A stretch of DNA of 64,000 bases from Candidatus Sedimenticola sp. (ex Thyasira tokunagai) (GTDB lineage Bacteria; Pseudomonadota; Gammaproteobacteria; Chromatiales; Chromatiaceae), in contig CP134874.1 in NCBI GenBank assembly GCA_037318855.1, positions 62,001 through 126,000 on the forward strand. Reading direction: 5' to 3'. The translations under genes and the position numbers were made by a program. The stretch's first letter is position 1. Every line of letters begins with the position of its first letter. The notes under the pieces are model-generated. The model was not told the DNA's origin. It saw only the letters and a list, made by a program, of their open reading frames with translations, and did not search any database. This document shows positions 53,558-63,167 of this stretch, piece by piece.

Positions 53558-53844
53558 CATAAGCGAGTCTTCGATTTCGTGATGCAAAACGGGACATCCA
53601 AGTCCCCCTTTTGCACTCAATCTTCGACAGCCTATTAGTGCCCCGGCCGTCCTGGTCACTGACGCTACGCGATAACATCGCAAGCTCGTTACCGCTCCGC
53701 AGTCAGTTCCCATTGACTGGACGCCGTGTTTGGATGCCTACTTTGCTTCCCCTCTGGCGCGCTACGCGCACGACGGGTAAGCAGTGCGGCCTCACGGCTA
53801 CCGGGGATTACCAGCCTTCGCTTCGCTCTCCATGGCTGGCAGCG
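53558..53844. repeat. 287-bp dispersed repeat, copy B
   Basis: Inverted copy of 5073-5360. It lies inside a reading frame and supplies both the stop of the upstream piece and a chance open frame (53611 onward) that reads into the downstream piece. Because the other copy is intergenic, insertion here is the likely event. I could not identify a target duplication with certainty. Confidence 0.9.
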
Positions 53845-55434
53845 TTGGCAGACCTTGGTTATGAACTGCTGGAGGATTTGCACAGGCAGCTCACCAATAC
53901 CCCCGCCCCTGGTAGCCAAAACTCACAACACCTGGCCGAACTCATTGTCCGCTTCCACTATGAGTTTGCCCTGGCTTATCGCTGCCTGTTGGCTGGAAAA
54001 AACAGGCGCCATTGGTATGGCCCTCAGCGGAGAAAGTTGGAAGCTAAAACTCTGCAACACTCGCTTTTTCACTTGAATGGAATGTTGAGAACCGCCTGCC
54101 AGGCACGTCGGGTGACACGCAGTGACATCTGGAGAATGGCTTATGCCCTCTATTCCCAGGCCACACGACTGGGGGTTCAGAGTGTGGCGGTATCCTGTGT
54201 AGACGGTAACTGTACCCGTACGGTGGAAGAGACCTTTAAGGGGATGCTCCTGCTGGGTTTCAGCTCACCTATGGCCCTACACAGCTGCCAGCTTAGCCAA
54301 CTCACCCAAGCCTTGCCGGCTCTCGCGGAGCATGTGTACCTTCTCTCCAGTAAAAAGTCGGCGGAAGAGAAAAACCTGTTTTTCATGGCACTAGAGAGCC
54401 ATGCAACACCATTTCAGTTGCACAGGGGTACGTCATATATCCAAGGTACCGGCAACAGCCTTCTACTCGACACCCGCCCACTGGTGAAACACCTCACGGA
54501 GAGGCTCAACCCTGATCAAAAGCGAGAGGAGTTGGTTTGTACAAAGGGGGAGCTGAGCCAGGCAACCATAGAGATTCTGCTACGTAATTTTGACTCCTGC
54601 GCCGAACGCTATGCTCCCAGAGTTATGACGCAGCGGTCATCGGAGATTCTCCTGGGATTCAGCAGCGTCTGCTCGGCCATCGGCAGGGAGAATACACCGG
54701 CGATCCTATCTAAAAAAGTAGTAGGTAGCGCTCTCCGAGACCCCATGCCGACCATAGAAAATCTCAGTACCATGACGTCGCTGGATGAGTTGACGCTGTC
54801 AGACACGAGCCAAGTGGACATGGAGCTGTCCATAAGAGATACCCACTGGAAGCAGCGCGTACCCAAACCACTGGAGAGAAGAATTTCCGGTCTGGTGTTG
54901 AATGAAAGTGATCAGGGATTCTGCCTTTCACTGCCATGGAGAGAAGGCGCTTGGGTACACGTGGGTGAGCTTGTCGCGGTTCAGTCTCCATCAGGCCGGA
55001 GAGGATGGCACATAGGCTCTATTGCCTGGTCACAGATTACCCGTGGCGAGTTAATTCTGGGCGTGCAAGTTTTTACCTCCAATGGTCTGGCGAACTCCGG
55101 CCGAGCGGAAGTTGAAGATGAGAGAAAATCCAGCTTCGATTGTATTCTACTCCCAAAGCAACAGGGCAGACCCGCCCCCTCTCGCCTGCTGGCAGAGCCG
55201 ATGAAAAACCAAGGTGTTGATCAGGTTATTGTACAGCAGGGAGAAGAGAGACTGCCCATGTCCATACTCGGTGTAATCTCAAGAACCAATAGCTATGTGG
55301 AGTACCATGTGGAGCATCGACCTGATGTAGAGAGTGCCCCACAGCAGGAGATCAACGAAACAGCCGAGCATAGAGGGAAGCCGGTGTCCCATCACTGGTG
55401 GGATGTAGTCTCTAGAACCGGCTGTTACGCCTAG
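53845..55434 (+). pseudogene. Main part of interrupted PilZ-like protein gene
   Basis: About 530 codons starting LADLGYELLEDLHRQL. The first 250 residues are helical and resemble N-terminal regions of large gammaproteobacterial proteins with a C-terminal PilZ-like beta domain. The later part (RRISGLVLNESDQGFCLSLPW ... WHIGSIAWSQ) has such a beta-rich character. c-di-GMP binding is possible, but the RxxxR motif is not evident. An ATG at 53611 inside the repeat could still drive synthesis of a 607-residue hybrid with about 78 foreign N-terminal residues. Function uncertain; the family call is tentative. Confidence 0.55.
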
Positions 55435-55477
55435 TGGGCCATAATCTCCGGCAATGTAGAATTCCACAAAGCTGGGG

Positions 55478-56698
55478 CTATCTCTCAGAAGCCGGATTCA
55501 GGTCGGTGCCTCCCAAAGGGAGTGTCAGTGTAAACCAGGCACCCCCCTCAGGCCCGTTCCGAACCTGGATATCTCCTCCGTGTTTTTCCACCACCGCTTT
55601 CACTTGGGCCAGCCCCAGACCGGTACCCGCCCTCTTTTTTGCCATGGTACGGTTACCCTGGATATAGGGCGTAAAAATGCTCTCATACTCCTCGGTGGAG
55701 ATACCTGGGCCCTGATCAAGAACTTCACACTGAAAACCAGCCTGGGTTCGGCCAATACGAAAGGTGACAGAGGTCTCTTGGGGACTGAATTTCACGGCAT
55801 TCCCCAGCAGGTTGATAAAAGCCCTCTCCAGCAAGCCGGCATCGGCACATAGCCACGCCTCTTCCGGTTCAAATTTACGCTGAATAGTGATCTGCTTTGC
55901 ACGCGCCCGACTGTAAATCTCATCGACCGCATTGTGGGCCACACTGATCAAATCGATGTCACTGAAATTATCGGCATCAGCATTTTCGGCCCGGGCCAAA
56001 TTCAGAAAGTCATCAGCCAGATTGAGTGTTTTACGCGCATAAGTCTCGATCTCCATCAGACCCGCCCTATCCATCGGACCCTTGCCGGAGTCGAGCAGCG
56101 CAAGCAGTGAAGTGATAGGTGAGCGCAAGTCATGGGAGAGGAAGCCGAGTGCCTGGGAGCGCTGTCGCTCACTACGCTTCAAAAGGGTTACATCCGAGAA
56201 GTTGATGATCATGCCACGCCCTGTCTGATCGTGAAGCACTAGGGGGTCAAGCTGGATATAGAGGGTCATACCGGTAGTGCAGCTTGCCTCCAATTGCACA
56301 GAGTCACCTTTAACCAAAACCGCCCTAAGGATCTTAGTCCAGCTGTCACCCGAGTGGATTTGCAGCTGACTGAGCAGAGGTAGCAGAGGCCTGCCGCGAA
56401 GATCACCAGACTCATCCCCAGCCAGGAACTTAGCAGCTCGCGGGTTGACCATAATGACCAGGCCAATCGCACTGGTAACTACCAGCCCCTCTTCCATTTG
56501 ACCCAGTGTGTCATTGATCAGACAGCGGATATTGCGCAGTTGGTCCGAGGCACTCTGCACCTGTTGAATACGGTGCTCAATCAACTCCCTGGTGTTACGG
56601 GCATGGCCGGTTCCTGTAGTGACAGAGGCGCAGAGCTGGGCAAGGAAGTTATTCAGGATTTTCCACTCATTAATTGTCGGGTCATTCCCCCCCCCCAT
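55478..56698 (-). CDS. PAS-histidine kinase, split from CHASE2 sensor at a G10 tract
   Basis: 406 residues from an ATG just before the G tract. A PAS domain (about 60-170) is followed by HisKA with His in FLSHDLRSPITSLL and HATPase with NLLGNAVKFS, DQGPGI and GTGLGLAQVKAVV. CHASE2 sensors are usually fused to PAS-kinase parts. Here the sensor frame (56653-58119) and the kinase frame meet at ten G residues (56687-56696 as C on the plus strand), and a change to 8 or 11 G would fuse them into about 880 residues. It may be made separately through overlap coupling, or the tract may vary or be misread. Confidence 0.82.
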   Translation of the reverse strand: MGGGNDPTINEWKILNNFLAQLCASVTTGTGHARNTRELIEHRIQQVQSASDQLRNIRCLINDTLGQMEEGLVVTSAIGLVIMVNPRAAKFLAGDESGDLRGRPLLPLLSQLQIHSGDSWTKILRAVLVKGDSVQLEASCTTGMTLYIQLDPLVLHDQTGRGMIINFSDVTLLKRSERQRSQALGFLSHDLRSPITSLLALLDSGKGPMDRAGLMEIETYARKTLNLADDFLNLARAENADADNFSDIDLISVAHNAVDEIYSRARAKQITIQRKFEPEEAWLCADAGLLERAFINLLGNAVKFSPQETSVTFRIGRTQAGFQCEVLDQGPGISTEEYESIFTPYIQGNRTMAKKRAGTGLGLAQVKAVVEKHGGDIQVRNGPEGGAWFTLTLPLGGTDLNPASER

Positions 56699-58119
56699 TC
56701 CAAACCCAGCAGGAGATTGTTGCTGTTGGTTGTAACTTGAGCCCAGAGGCTGCCGCCCGCATCGCTCCATACCCGCGATGACAGCGGGATGTCAGGTAGC
56801 CGTGGCTCAGCACCTTGTTGAGAAACTATAGCGCCACCCGATTCCTGGATACGCCAACCATCAATGGGCAAGATCTGGCTGAGAAACTCCAGCCCCTCCC
56901 CCAACTCGGGAGATTGACCAAAATACTCCACCAAGCGAGGTTCAGCCTGTAAATTCTCCAGCTCTCCATTGAGATAGCCCATGGTATTTTCCAACCGCCG
57001 CCAGCTCCACAGGGGATAGCTCAACATGATTCCTACAAGTGCCGAAATCGGCGGAAACCAGAGCTGTTGCAAAAGTAGTAGAGCGCTAAGCAGCAGAGTG
57101 CCCAACAACAGGCCAAGGGCAGCGGCCAGTACGGCACGGGGGCTTAAACGGGGGAAAAGAAGAAATGGAATCAGAACCAGAAGAGCTGAACCGAACATCA
57201 GCCAGCGCCTGTCCAGGCGGGTGATAGTGAGACCACGTCGCAGACCATCGAGCAGTTGAGCATTGATCTCCACCCCTGACATAGGCCTGTAGCGACCCGA
57301 TAGAGGAGTGGGTAACAGATCACCCAGCCCGGTGGCTGTGGCGCCCACCAGGACAATCCGCCCCCGAACATCCTCTTCTCTGAACTGCCCCTGAAGCACT
57401 TGCGCATAGGAGAGCCTCGGCACATGGCCCGGAGGCCCCGAGTAGGGGATAAGAGTGTAGTGATCTCTCACCACATGAAAAGGCGACAAGTCGCTAGGAT
57501 TTGGATTGCGTTGCCCCGGCAGTTTTTCCACAACAGCCGGTTCCAGCCACCGCAGGAGGCTAATGGTAATCTGTTCCCAGTAGGGCGAGCCGACACCCTC
57601 CTTCAGATAAACCCCTCGTGCAATACCGTCAGCCTCCAGTTCCATATGGACATGGCCTAAACCACGGGCTGCAGCAGCCAGATCAGCGAAGGGGAGAGAC
57701 TCCACCAACTGCCCGCCTAAGCCACGCTCCTCGACGACTACAGGCAAAAACACCCGCCCGCTCTCTCTGACCGCCTCCACCAATCTCTGGTCCTGCAGAG
57801 GTTGGCCGGGGGTCTCTTCGCTAAAAAGAATATCGAGAAAAATAGCCTCGGCACCCGCCTTGCTCAGTTTTTCGACCAGATCACCGTGAATATCCCGTGT
57901 CCAGGGCCAACGGCCCAATACCTTGAGACTGGCATCATCAATAGCGACGATAACAGTATCCACCGCCGCCGGTCTCGACATAAGAGTTAGCTGGGCGTCA
58001 TATATGAGATTATCCCAGCGCTGCAGCCAGTCACTGGCGACCAGAAAAAGCGTCAGGAGCAGAGTACCCGCAACGATGGCGAGGTGATCAATGGGTGGTA
58101 GAAAGCTGTGCTTGCTCAT
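56653..58119 (-). CDS. CHASE2-domain membrane sensor
   Basis: 488 residues. A first membrane segment (about 12-30) is followed by an extracellular CHASE2 domain (VIVAIDDASLKVLGRWPWTRDIHGDLVEKL, FLDILFSE, GRIVLVGATATGLGDLLPTPL) and three closely spaced membrane segments (about 305-375). The remaining cytoplasmic part reads into a G10 tract; beyond it only about 14 codons remain before a stop. The kinase that should follow lies in the next frame. It belongs to the FecR/LysM - CHASE2 - kinase - OmpR regulator module. Confidence 0.88.
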   Translation of the reverse strand: MSKHSFLPPIDHLAIVAGTLLLTLFLVASDWLQRWDNLIYDAQLTLMSRPAAVDTVIVAIDDASLKVLGRWPWTRDIHGDLVEKLSKAGAEAIFLDILFSEETPGQPLQDQRLVEAVRESGRVFLPVVVEERGLGGQLVESLPFADLAAAARGLGHVHMELEADGIARGVYLKEGVGSPYWEQITISLLRWLEPAVVEKLPGQRNPNPSDLSPFHVVRDHYTLIPYSGPPGHVPRLSYAQVLQGQFREEDVRGRIVLVGATATGLGDLLPTPLSGRYRPMSGVEINAQLLDGLRRGLTITRLDRRWLMFGSALLVLIPFLLFPRLSPRAVLAAALGLLLGTLLLSALLLLQQLWFPPISALVGIMLSYPLWSWRRLENTMGYLNGELENLQAEPRLVEYFGQSPELGEGLEFLSQILPIDGWRIQESGGAIVSQQGAEPRLPDIPLSSRVWSDAGGSLWAQVTTNSNNLLLGLEWGGGMTRQLMSGKS

Positions 58120-58188
58120 ATTGAGGGCATCAGAAGCAGAGAGAGGGTGCCTCTTTGCAAATCATGGCCGGCATTAAGTGCACAGAGC

Positions 58189-59568
58189 TCATTGTCCAGC
58201 AGGATATGGAAAATTATCCGGACTCATTATGAGCTCCCTTGGGTCGGAAAAAGAGGTTTCAACACCCTCCAGCAGCAGCTTGACGCGACCAAAATAGCGG
58301 CCTGGGGTGGCTGGCGGGAAATCTACACAATTGTGTTCAGGTGGGAGTTTTATGTACCACAGAGTATGGTTAAACTCCCCATCAGTTCCGACCTCAAAAA
58401 GGTAGCCATTTACATCTGCCACTCCCTTCCAGCAGATGCTCCTCAAATAACCACGGGATCTCCACTGCCCCAACTCTGGTGTTGAAGGTGGCGGTGCGAC
58501 GGTAAAGTCATGCTTCCCTGGAAGCCCCTGCAGACCGACCTCGTCCACACCACTAACACTCAACACATAGGCTCCCAGAGGCAACTTGGAAAGCTGCAGC
58601 TGTGGCATCTGCTGAGCGCTCTCCAGCACAACCGTTTCCGACTGCTCTGCAGGTGAAACTCGAATACGGTAGCTCTTCGCCCCATCCAGGATGGGCCACT
58701 GAAGGTTGTAGGGCATGGCCATTATCCTGCCGGCTAAACTATTGAGCTGTGGTGCCGGCAGCAGAGGTCGTGGCGGCATAGGCCGCTTACCAACCTCCGC
58801 CAGGGTACCAAAGCCCGCCTTCAGCACCTCGGCAGCCCCTGAGCCGCTCAACTCAGTTCTACCCTCAACTACGCTGCTACGTGTAACCGCCGGCTCGCCA
58901 CTGCTGCCGAGACGAAAGTCGGTACCGCGCACAGCGGTAACCGCCGCAGGAGTAGTGATCTCATAGCGTGATCCCGGCCCCGTGAAAGGTATCACCCGGC
59001 TCTCCACCCGTCCCTGCTGCAAGCGGACACGGGTATCCGCCATGCCCGTCCCCCGGTATGAGGCAAGGGTGTCCAGGGTGATCCGGCTCTTGGCCTGAAC
59101 AAAGAGACGAGAACCGTCAGCGAATCTTAAGGTGACACTGCTCTCCTCTTCCGTAACCAGGATATCCCCTATCTTGAGAAAGTCACCCACTGCCACAGAA
59201 GCAGGCACTGATTCCGATGGGTGCATCACATAGGATTTTCCACGAATAAACAGCACCTCTGCCGGTGCCGGCTCCCTTCTCAGCCACTCGACGGGAATAC
59301 GCAGCTCTGTACCCATTGGCACATAGTCGGCGACCGGGATTTTATTGTACTTGCGCAGCTTCTCTTGAAGGCTTGGGCTCTTGAGATAGGCTCTTGTGAA
59401 ATTCCATAGATTATCCCCTGGGCGAAAGGTGTAGATCCAATCTCCAGCCTTTACCGGGGTCGCACATAGAGATAGAAAAAAGAGGAGTCCACCAGAGAAC
59501 CAGATGGCTAATCTCAATGGATAAATAACACTTACTTTAGATGGATAGCTCATAATCATAGAATCCAC
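58189..59568 (-). CDS. Exported LysM-FecR protein
   Basis: 459 residues. A signal segment (about 20-42) is followed by a LysM domain (YTFRPGDNLWNFTRAYL) that should bind peptidoglycan, a FecR-type beta domain (GDILVTEEESSVTLRFADGSRLFVQ ... TTPAAVTAVRGTDFRL) and C-terminal fibronectin-like segments. Such proteins are commonly encoded next to CHASE2 sensors and are thought to feed them an envelope signal. It lies 70 bp before the CHASE2 gene and 24 bp after the regulator gene. The start could be the GTG at 59568 or an ATG three or five codons later. Confidence 0.88.
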   Translation of the reverse strand: MDSMIMSYPSKVSVIYPLRLAIWFSGGLLFFLSLCATPVKAGDWIYTFRPGDNLWNFTRAYLKSPSLQEKLRKYNKIPVADYVPMGTELRIPVEWLRREPAPAEVLFIRGKSYVMHPSESVPASVAVGDFLKIGDILVTEEESSVTLRFADGSRLFVQAKSRITLDTLASYRGTGMADTRVRLQQGRVESRVIPFTGPGSRYEITTPAAVTAVRGTDFRLGSSGEPAVTRSSVVEGRTELSGSGAAEVLKAGFGTLAEVGKRPMPPRPLLPAPQLNSLAGRIMAMPYNLQWPILDGAKSYRIRVSPAEQSETVVLESAQQMPQLQLSKLPLGAYVLSVSGVDEVGLQGLPGKHDFTVAPPPSTPELGQWRSRGYLRSICWKGVADVNGYLFEVGTDGEFNHTLWYIKLPPEHNCVDFPPATPGRYFGRVKLLLEGVETSFSDPRELIMSPDNFPYPAGQ

Positions 59569-59592
59569 AGTTGGACTAATAATCCCAGCGGT

Positions 59593-60294
59593 TCAAACAG
59601 TACCACTCTCTTCAGTAGACTCAAGACGATAGCCATGCTGGTAGATCGCCTTCAACCGCCAACCATTTTCCGGCACCAGAGCCAGTTTTTTACGTAACCT
59701 TGAGATATGAATATCTACCGTGCGGGTAGCTAGGCCCGGGCCGTGCCCCCAGACATTTTCCAACATATGATCACGGGAGAAGAGCCGCCCTGGATTACTG
59801 AACAGCAGCCAAGCGAGACGAAACTCCTTATCTGTCAGCGCTACACGGCCATCGCCCATTGTGATCTCCCCACACTGCCGATCGAGAAGGTAACGGCCAC
59901 ACTCCAGCTGGTCACATTGTCCGCCGGCCATCTCCCGGCGCCGCGCCAGCGCTTCGATACGAGCGAGGGTGATTCCACGAGAAGGGGGTTTGGTGATGTA
60001 GTCATCGGCACCCAGGTTGAGGGCTGCGACGACATCACTTTCACTGTCGCGCTGGGTGATAAAGAGCACAGGAGGAGCCCACTCCAGATTCCCCCGAACC
60101 CACTGTAGCACCTCAAGGCCGGAGGATTCAGGCAGCTCCCAATCCAGGATCACCAGGTCATAAGTCTCACGGTTCAGCTCCTTGGTAAAAGAGGCTGCCT
60201 CCTTGAAATGGCTGCAGTTGTGCCCTGCTTCACGAATCCACGAGGTGAGACTCTTGGCCTGGGCCGGATCATCCTCTAAATAAGCTATGCGCAT
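59593..60294 (-). CDS. OmpR-family response regulator
   Basis: 233 residues. The receiver domain (YLEDDPAQA, acceptor Asp in VILDWELPES, ITKPPS) is followed by a winged-helix DNA-binding domain (LTDKEFRLAWLLFSNPGRLFSRDHML ... RTVDIHISRLRKKL). The ATG at 60294 is chosen because MRIAYLEDD is the normal start and AGGTGA precedes it. It is the first gene of the module that includes the LysM-FecR, CHASE2 and kinase genes, and is the likely output of that kinase. Confidence 0.92.
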   Translation of the reverse strand: MRIAYLEDDPAQAKSLTSWIREAGHNCSHFKEAASFTKELNRETYDLVILDWELPESSGLEVLQWVRGNLEWAPPVLFITQRDSESDVVAALNLGADDYITKPPSRGITLARIEALARRREMAGGQCDQLECGRYLLDRQCGEITMGDGRVALTDKEFRLAWLLFSNPGRLFSRDHMLENVWGHGPGLATRTVDIHISRLRKKLALVPENGWRLKAIYQHGYRLESTEESGTV

Positions 60295-60771
60295 TGAATC
60301 ACCTGTTATCCTGTCAGCACCCCTTCTACGAAAGTGCTCTTTAATTGTCCAAGACAACCTCTGCCTCAACTCGCGAGCTCACATCTCACGTTCAGCATAA
60401 GCAAGGGATGTCTTAGACTCCGACTACCTGACCCAGCATATTTTTATTACCCGTTTAAACCAAGGGGGCCAGTGTAAAGAAATGTATCAATACTAGTGGG
60501 CCATGCGGGAAGTTCGGTAACTCACAGAGCCCCGCTAAGAGGCCAAGGTAAGGCGCGTACCGCAGGGAATGGCAAGCCCTTTCCAAGGTGCGCAACGCAG
60601 CATTGGCCTCTTAGCGGGGCTCCCCTCCGGGCCAGTCCACAAGCCGGGTTGGCGGTGTTGCACTCGTTTGAATTGGCTACGGCCAGTCCTGCACTCGTGC
60701 GCCTTGCCAACCCGGCTTGTGAACTGGCTGTGGGTTACCGAATTTTCCGCATGGCCCACTAGGGAGCCAAT
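60295..60771. other. Intergenic interval filled by three-stem element
   Basis: No gene is supported in these 477 bases. Most of it (60494-60761) is a large palindromic element. The open frames seen there arise from its GC-rich repeats. The promoter for the leftward regulator gene should lie in 60295-60490. Confidence 0.6.
60494..60761. repeat. Three-stem palindromic element, copy 3
   Basis: The best-preserved copy. Outer arms 60494-60527 and 60728-60761 match at 31 of 34. Hairpin 1 has a perfect 19-bp stem, AGCCCCGCTAAGAGGCCAA (60528-60546) with 60603-60621. Hairpin 2 has a 23-bp stem (60631-60653 with 60706-60728, 22 matches). CCCCTCCGG joins the two hairpins. The folded form is a three-way junction. 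The loops match those of the copy at 42.4 kb (CCGCAG..AATGGC, AACGCAG, GTTGC, GCCTT). Confidence 0.92.
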
Positions 60772-62952
60772 TCACAGCGGTTGAAGATTAGCGTAGGCCA
60801 CCACCAACCACTTGGCCCCGACATCAGCAAAATTGACCTGCACCCTGGCACCGCCTCCCGATCCCTCTGCATTGAGTACCACGCCCTCGCCAAATTTGGC
60901 ATGGCTCACCCGCTGACCGAGTTGGAAAGCACCCTCATTAGCAACAAAAGCGGTGGGCGACGAAGTGTAGAGCGGACGACTCACCTGGGGCCGGGCGCGC
61001 ACCTCCTGTATCAATTCCGGGGGGATCTCGCGCAGAAAACGCGACGGCGAGGGGTAGCTCTCACTACCGTGGAGACGGCGACTCTCGGCATAAGTGAGAT
61101 AGAGCTGCTCCATGGCGCGTGTCATGCCAACGTAGCAGAGACGCCGCTCTTCCTCCAGCCGCTCAGGATCTTCGCTCGACATGCTGTGGGGAAAGAGCTT
61201 CTCTTCCAGACCGGAGATAAAAACCAGGGGAAACTCCAGCCCCTTGGCGGAGTGCAGCGTCATCAACTGCACGCACTCTTCGTAAGCATCTCCCTGGGCT
61301 TCTCCCGCCTCCAGGGCGGCGTGGGCAAGAAAGGCGGTAAGGTCATCCATCTCCGGCGCGGCGCTCTCCTCTCCCATGACCTGTGCCTCCTGGGAGAACT
61401 GCCGTGCCGCCTCGACCAGCTCCTCCAGGTTTTCGATACGGTCCAGCCCCTTGCCATCCCGGCTCTTCTTGAAGTGTGCCTCAAGACCGGCGACTGAGAT
61501 CACCTGGTCTGCCATCTCGTGCAGCGCCAACCCCTCGGTATCGACCCGCTGCTCATCGATCAGGTCAAGAAAACCACTTAGGGCTGTCGAGGCCCGCTTG
61601 GTCATGCCTCCACCCGCCACCAGCTCGCGAGCAGCGCGCCACAAAGAGCAGCCGAAGTCCCGGGCGTGGGCTCGCACCGCATCCATGGTACGGGCACCTA
61701 TGCCCCGAGGGGGCATGTTCACCGAGCGCTCGAAAGAGGGGTCATCTTCCGGGTTGGCGACCATTCTCAGGTAGGCAAGGGCATCCTTGATCTCCGCCCG
61801 TTCAAAGAAGCGCTGGCCGCCATAGACACGATAGGGAATCTGAGCCTGAATCAACGCCTCCTCAAAGAGGCGTGACTGGGCGTTGGAGCGGTAGAGGATA
61901 GCCACTTCAGAGCGGACATGGCCATCATTGATAAAACTGCGCAGACGATCCACCACGAAACGCGCTTCATCCACCTCATTGAAGGCGGCGTAGAGGCTGA
62001 TCGGCTCACCATCACTGCCATCAGTCCAGAGTTCCTTGCCAAGGCGAGACGGATTGCGGGCGATCACCGCGTTGGAGGCCTTAAGGATGGTACCGGTGGA
62101 GCGGTAGTTCTGCTCCAGCTTCACCAGGGGAGCAGTAGGGTAGTCCTTCTGGAAATCACGGATGTTCTCCACCCGGGCACCACGCCAGCCGTAGATCGAC
62201 TGATCATCGTCACCAACTGCAAAAAGGTTGTTGCGAGGACCGGCGAGTAGCCGCAACCATGCGTACTGAATGGCATTGGTGTCCTGAAACTCATCCACCA
62301 GAATATGCTGAAACCGCTCCTGATAGTGCTGAAGAATATCGGGCCTACCCCGCAACAACTCATGGGCCCGCAGCAACAGTTCTGCGAAATCCACCGCACC
62401 GGTACGGTCACACCCCTCCTGATACTCACGGTAGAGGCGTATCATCTGACGCTGAAAAGGATCACCACCGTCATCCAGATGCTGAGGTCGCCGCCCCTCA
62501 TCCTTCTGGCCGTTGATAAACCACTGTACCTGCCGTGGCGGCCAACGCGCTTCGTCCAAATCGAGTGCCTTCATCAGCCGCTTGATCATGCGAAACTGAT
62601 CATCACTGTCGAGAATCTGGAAACTCTGGGGAAGCTTGGCCTCCTGCCAGTGGGCGCGCAGCAGACGGTGAGCAAGGCCATGAAAGGTGCCGACCCACAT
62701 GCCCCCCGTCGGGTGGCCCAGCAGCTCTTCGATGCGCCCCTTCATCTCCCGCGCCGCCTTATTGGTAAAGGTGACCGCGAGAATGTTCCAGGGCGAAGCC
62801 CCCACCACCTGGATCAACCAGGCGATACGGTGAACCAGAACCCGTGTTTTACCACTGCCGGCACCGGCCAGTACCAGCGCACCCCCAGGCGGTGCCGAGA
62901 CGGCATCGCGCTGGGCGTCATTGAGATCGTCGAGAATATGAGAGACATCCAT
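60772..62952 (-). CDS. uvrD: DNA helicase II
   Basis: 726 residues, close to E. coli UvrD throughout. A 3'-5' superfamily 1A helicase for excision and mismatch repair. Walker A is LAGAGSGKTRVLVHRIAWL, motif II VDEFQDTN, motif III VGDDDQSIYGWRGA, then QNYRST, MTLHSAKGLEFPLVF and YVGMTRA. The C-terminal LGQRVSHAKFGEGVV tail supports UvrD over Rep. The stop lies 10 bp after the three-stem element. Confidence 0.97.
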   Translation of the reverse strand: MDVSHILDDLNDAQRDAVSAPPGGALVLAGAGSGKTRVLVHRIAWLIQVVGASPWNILAVTFTNKAAREMKGRIEELLGHPTGGMWVGTFHGLAHRLLRAHWQEAKLPQSFQILDSDDQFRMIKRLMKALDLDEARWPPRQVQWFINGQKDEGRRPQHLDDGGDPFQRQMIRLYREYQEGCDRTGAVDFAELLLRAHELLRGRPDILQHYQERFQHILVDEFQDTNAIQYAWLRLLAGPRNNLFAVGDDDQSIYGWRGARVENIRDFQKDYPTAPLVKLEQNYRSTGTILKASNAVIARNPSRLGKELWTDGSDGEPISLYAAFNEVDEARFVVDRLRSFINDGHVRSEVAILYRSNAQSRLFEEALIQAQIPYRVYGGQRFFERAEIKDALAYLRMVANPEDDPSFERSVNMPPRGIGARTMDAVRAHARDFGCSLWRAARELVAGGGMTKRASTALSGFLDLIDEQRVDTEGLALHEMADQVISVAGLEAHFKKSRDGKGLDRIENLEELVEAARQFSQEAQVMGEESAAPEMDDLTAFLAHAALEAGEAQGDAYEECVQLMTLHSAKGLEFPLVFISGLEEKLFPHSMSSEDPERLEEERRLCYVGMTRAMEQLYLTYAESRRLHGSESYPSPSRFLREIPPELIQEVRARPQVSRPLYTSSPTAFVANEGAFQLGQRVSHAKFGEGVVLNAEGSGGGARVQVNFADVGAKWLVVAYANLQPL

Positions 62953-63016
62953 CGGGCTATTCTACCAGTGGATGGATACCTTCTCGACCCTGGGGGTAGG
63001 ATCACAGAGAACACGG

Positions 63017-63155
63017 AGAAATGCAGAGGGCACAGAGGTATTTGCTGCCAACCATCTCACCCACAGCTCACTCCTACGCAAGGTATGACGCCATGTGGAG
63101 CACTCCCTGCTTAACCAGCCCTTCTCTATGTCGCTCTGCGCCCTCTGCGTTCCAC
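63017..63155. repeat. Quasi-palindromic CAGAGGGC repeat
   Basis: GAAATGCAGAGGGCACAGAGG near 63017-63038 is repeated inverted near 63132-63152 (GCGCCCTCTGCGTTCC). This belongs to the common class of intergenic CTCTGTG..CCTCTGCG repeats. No coding content. Confidence 0.55.
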
Positions 63156-63167
63156 TATTCGCTATAT

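Noticed and set aside
60496..60784. Several 60-90 codon frames on both strands
   Set aside because: They come from the GC-rich palindromic element and mirror each other across its stems.
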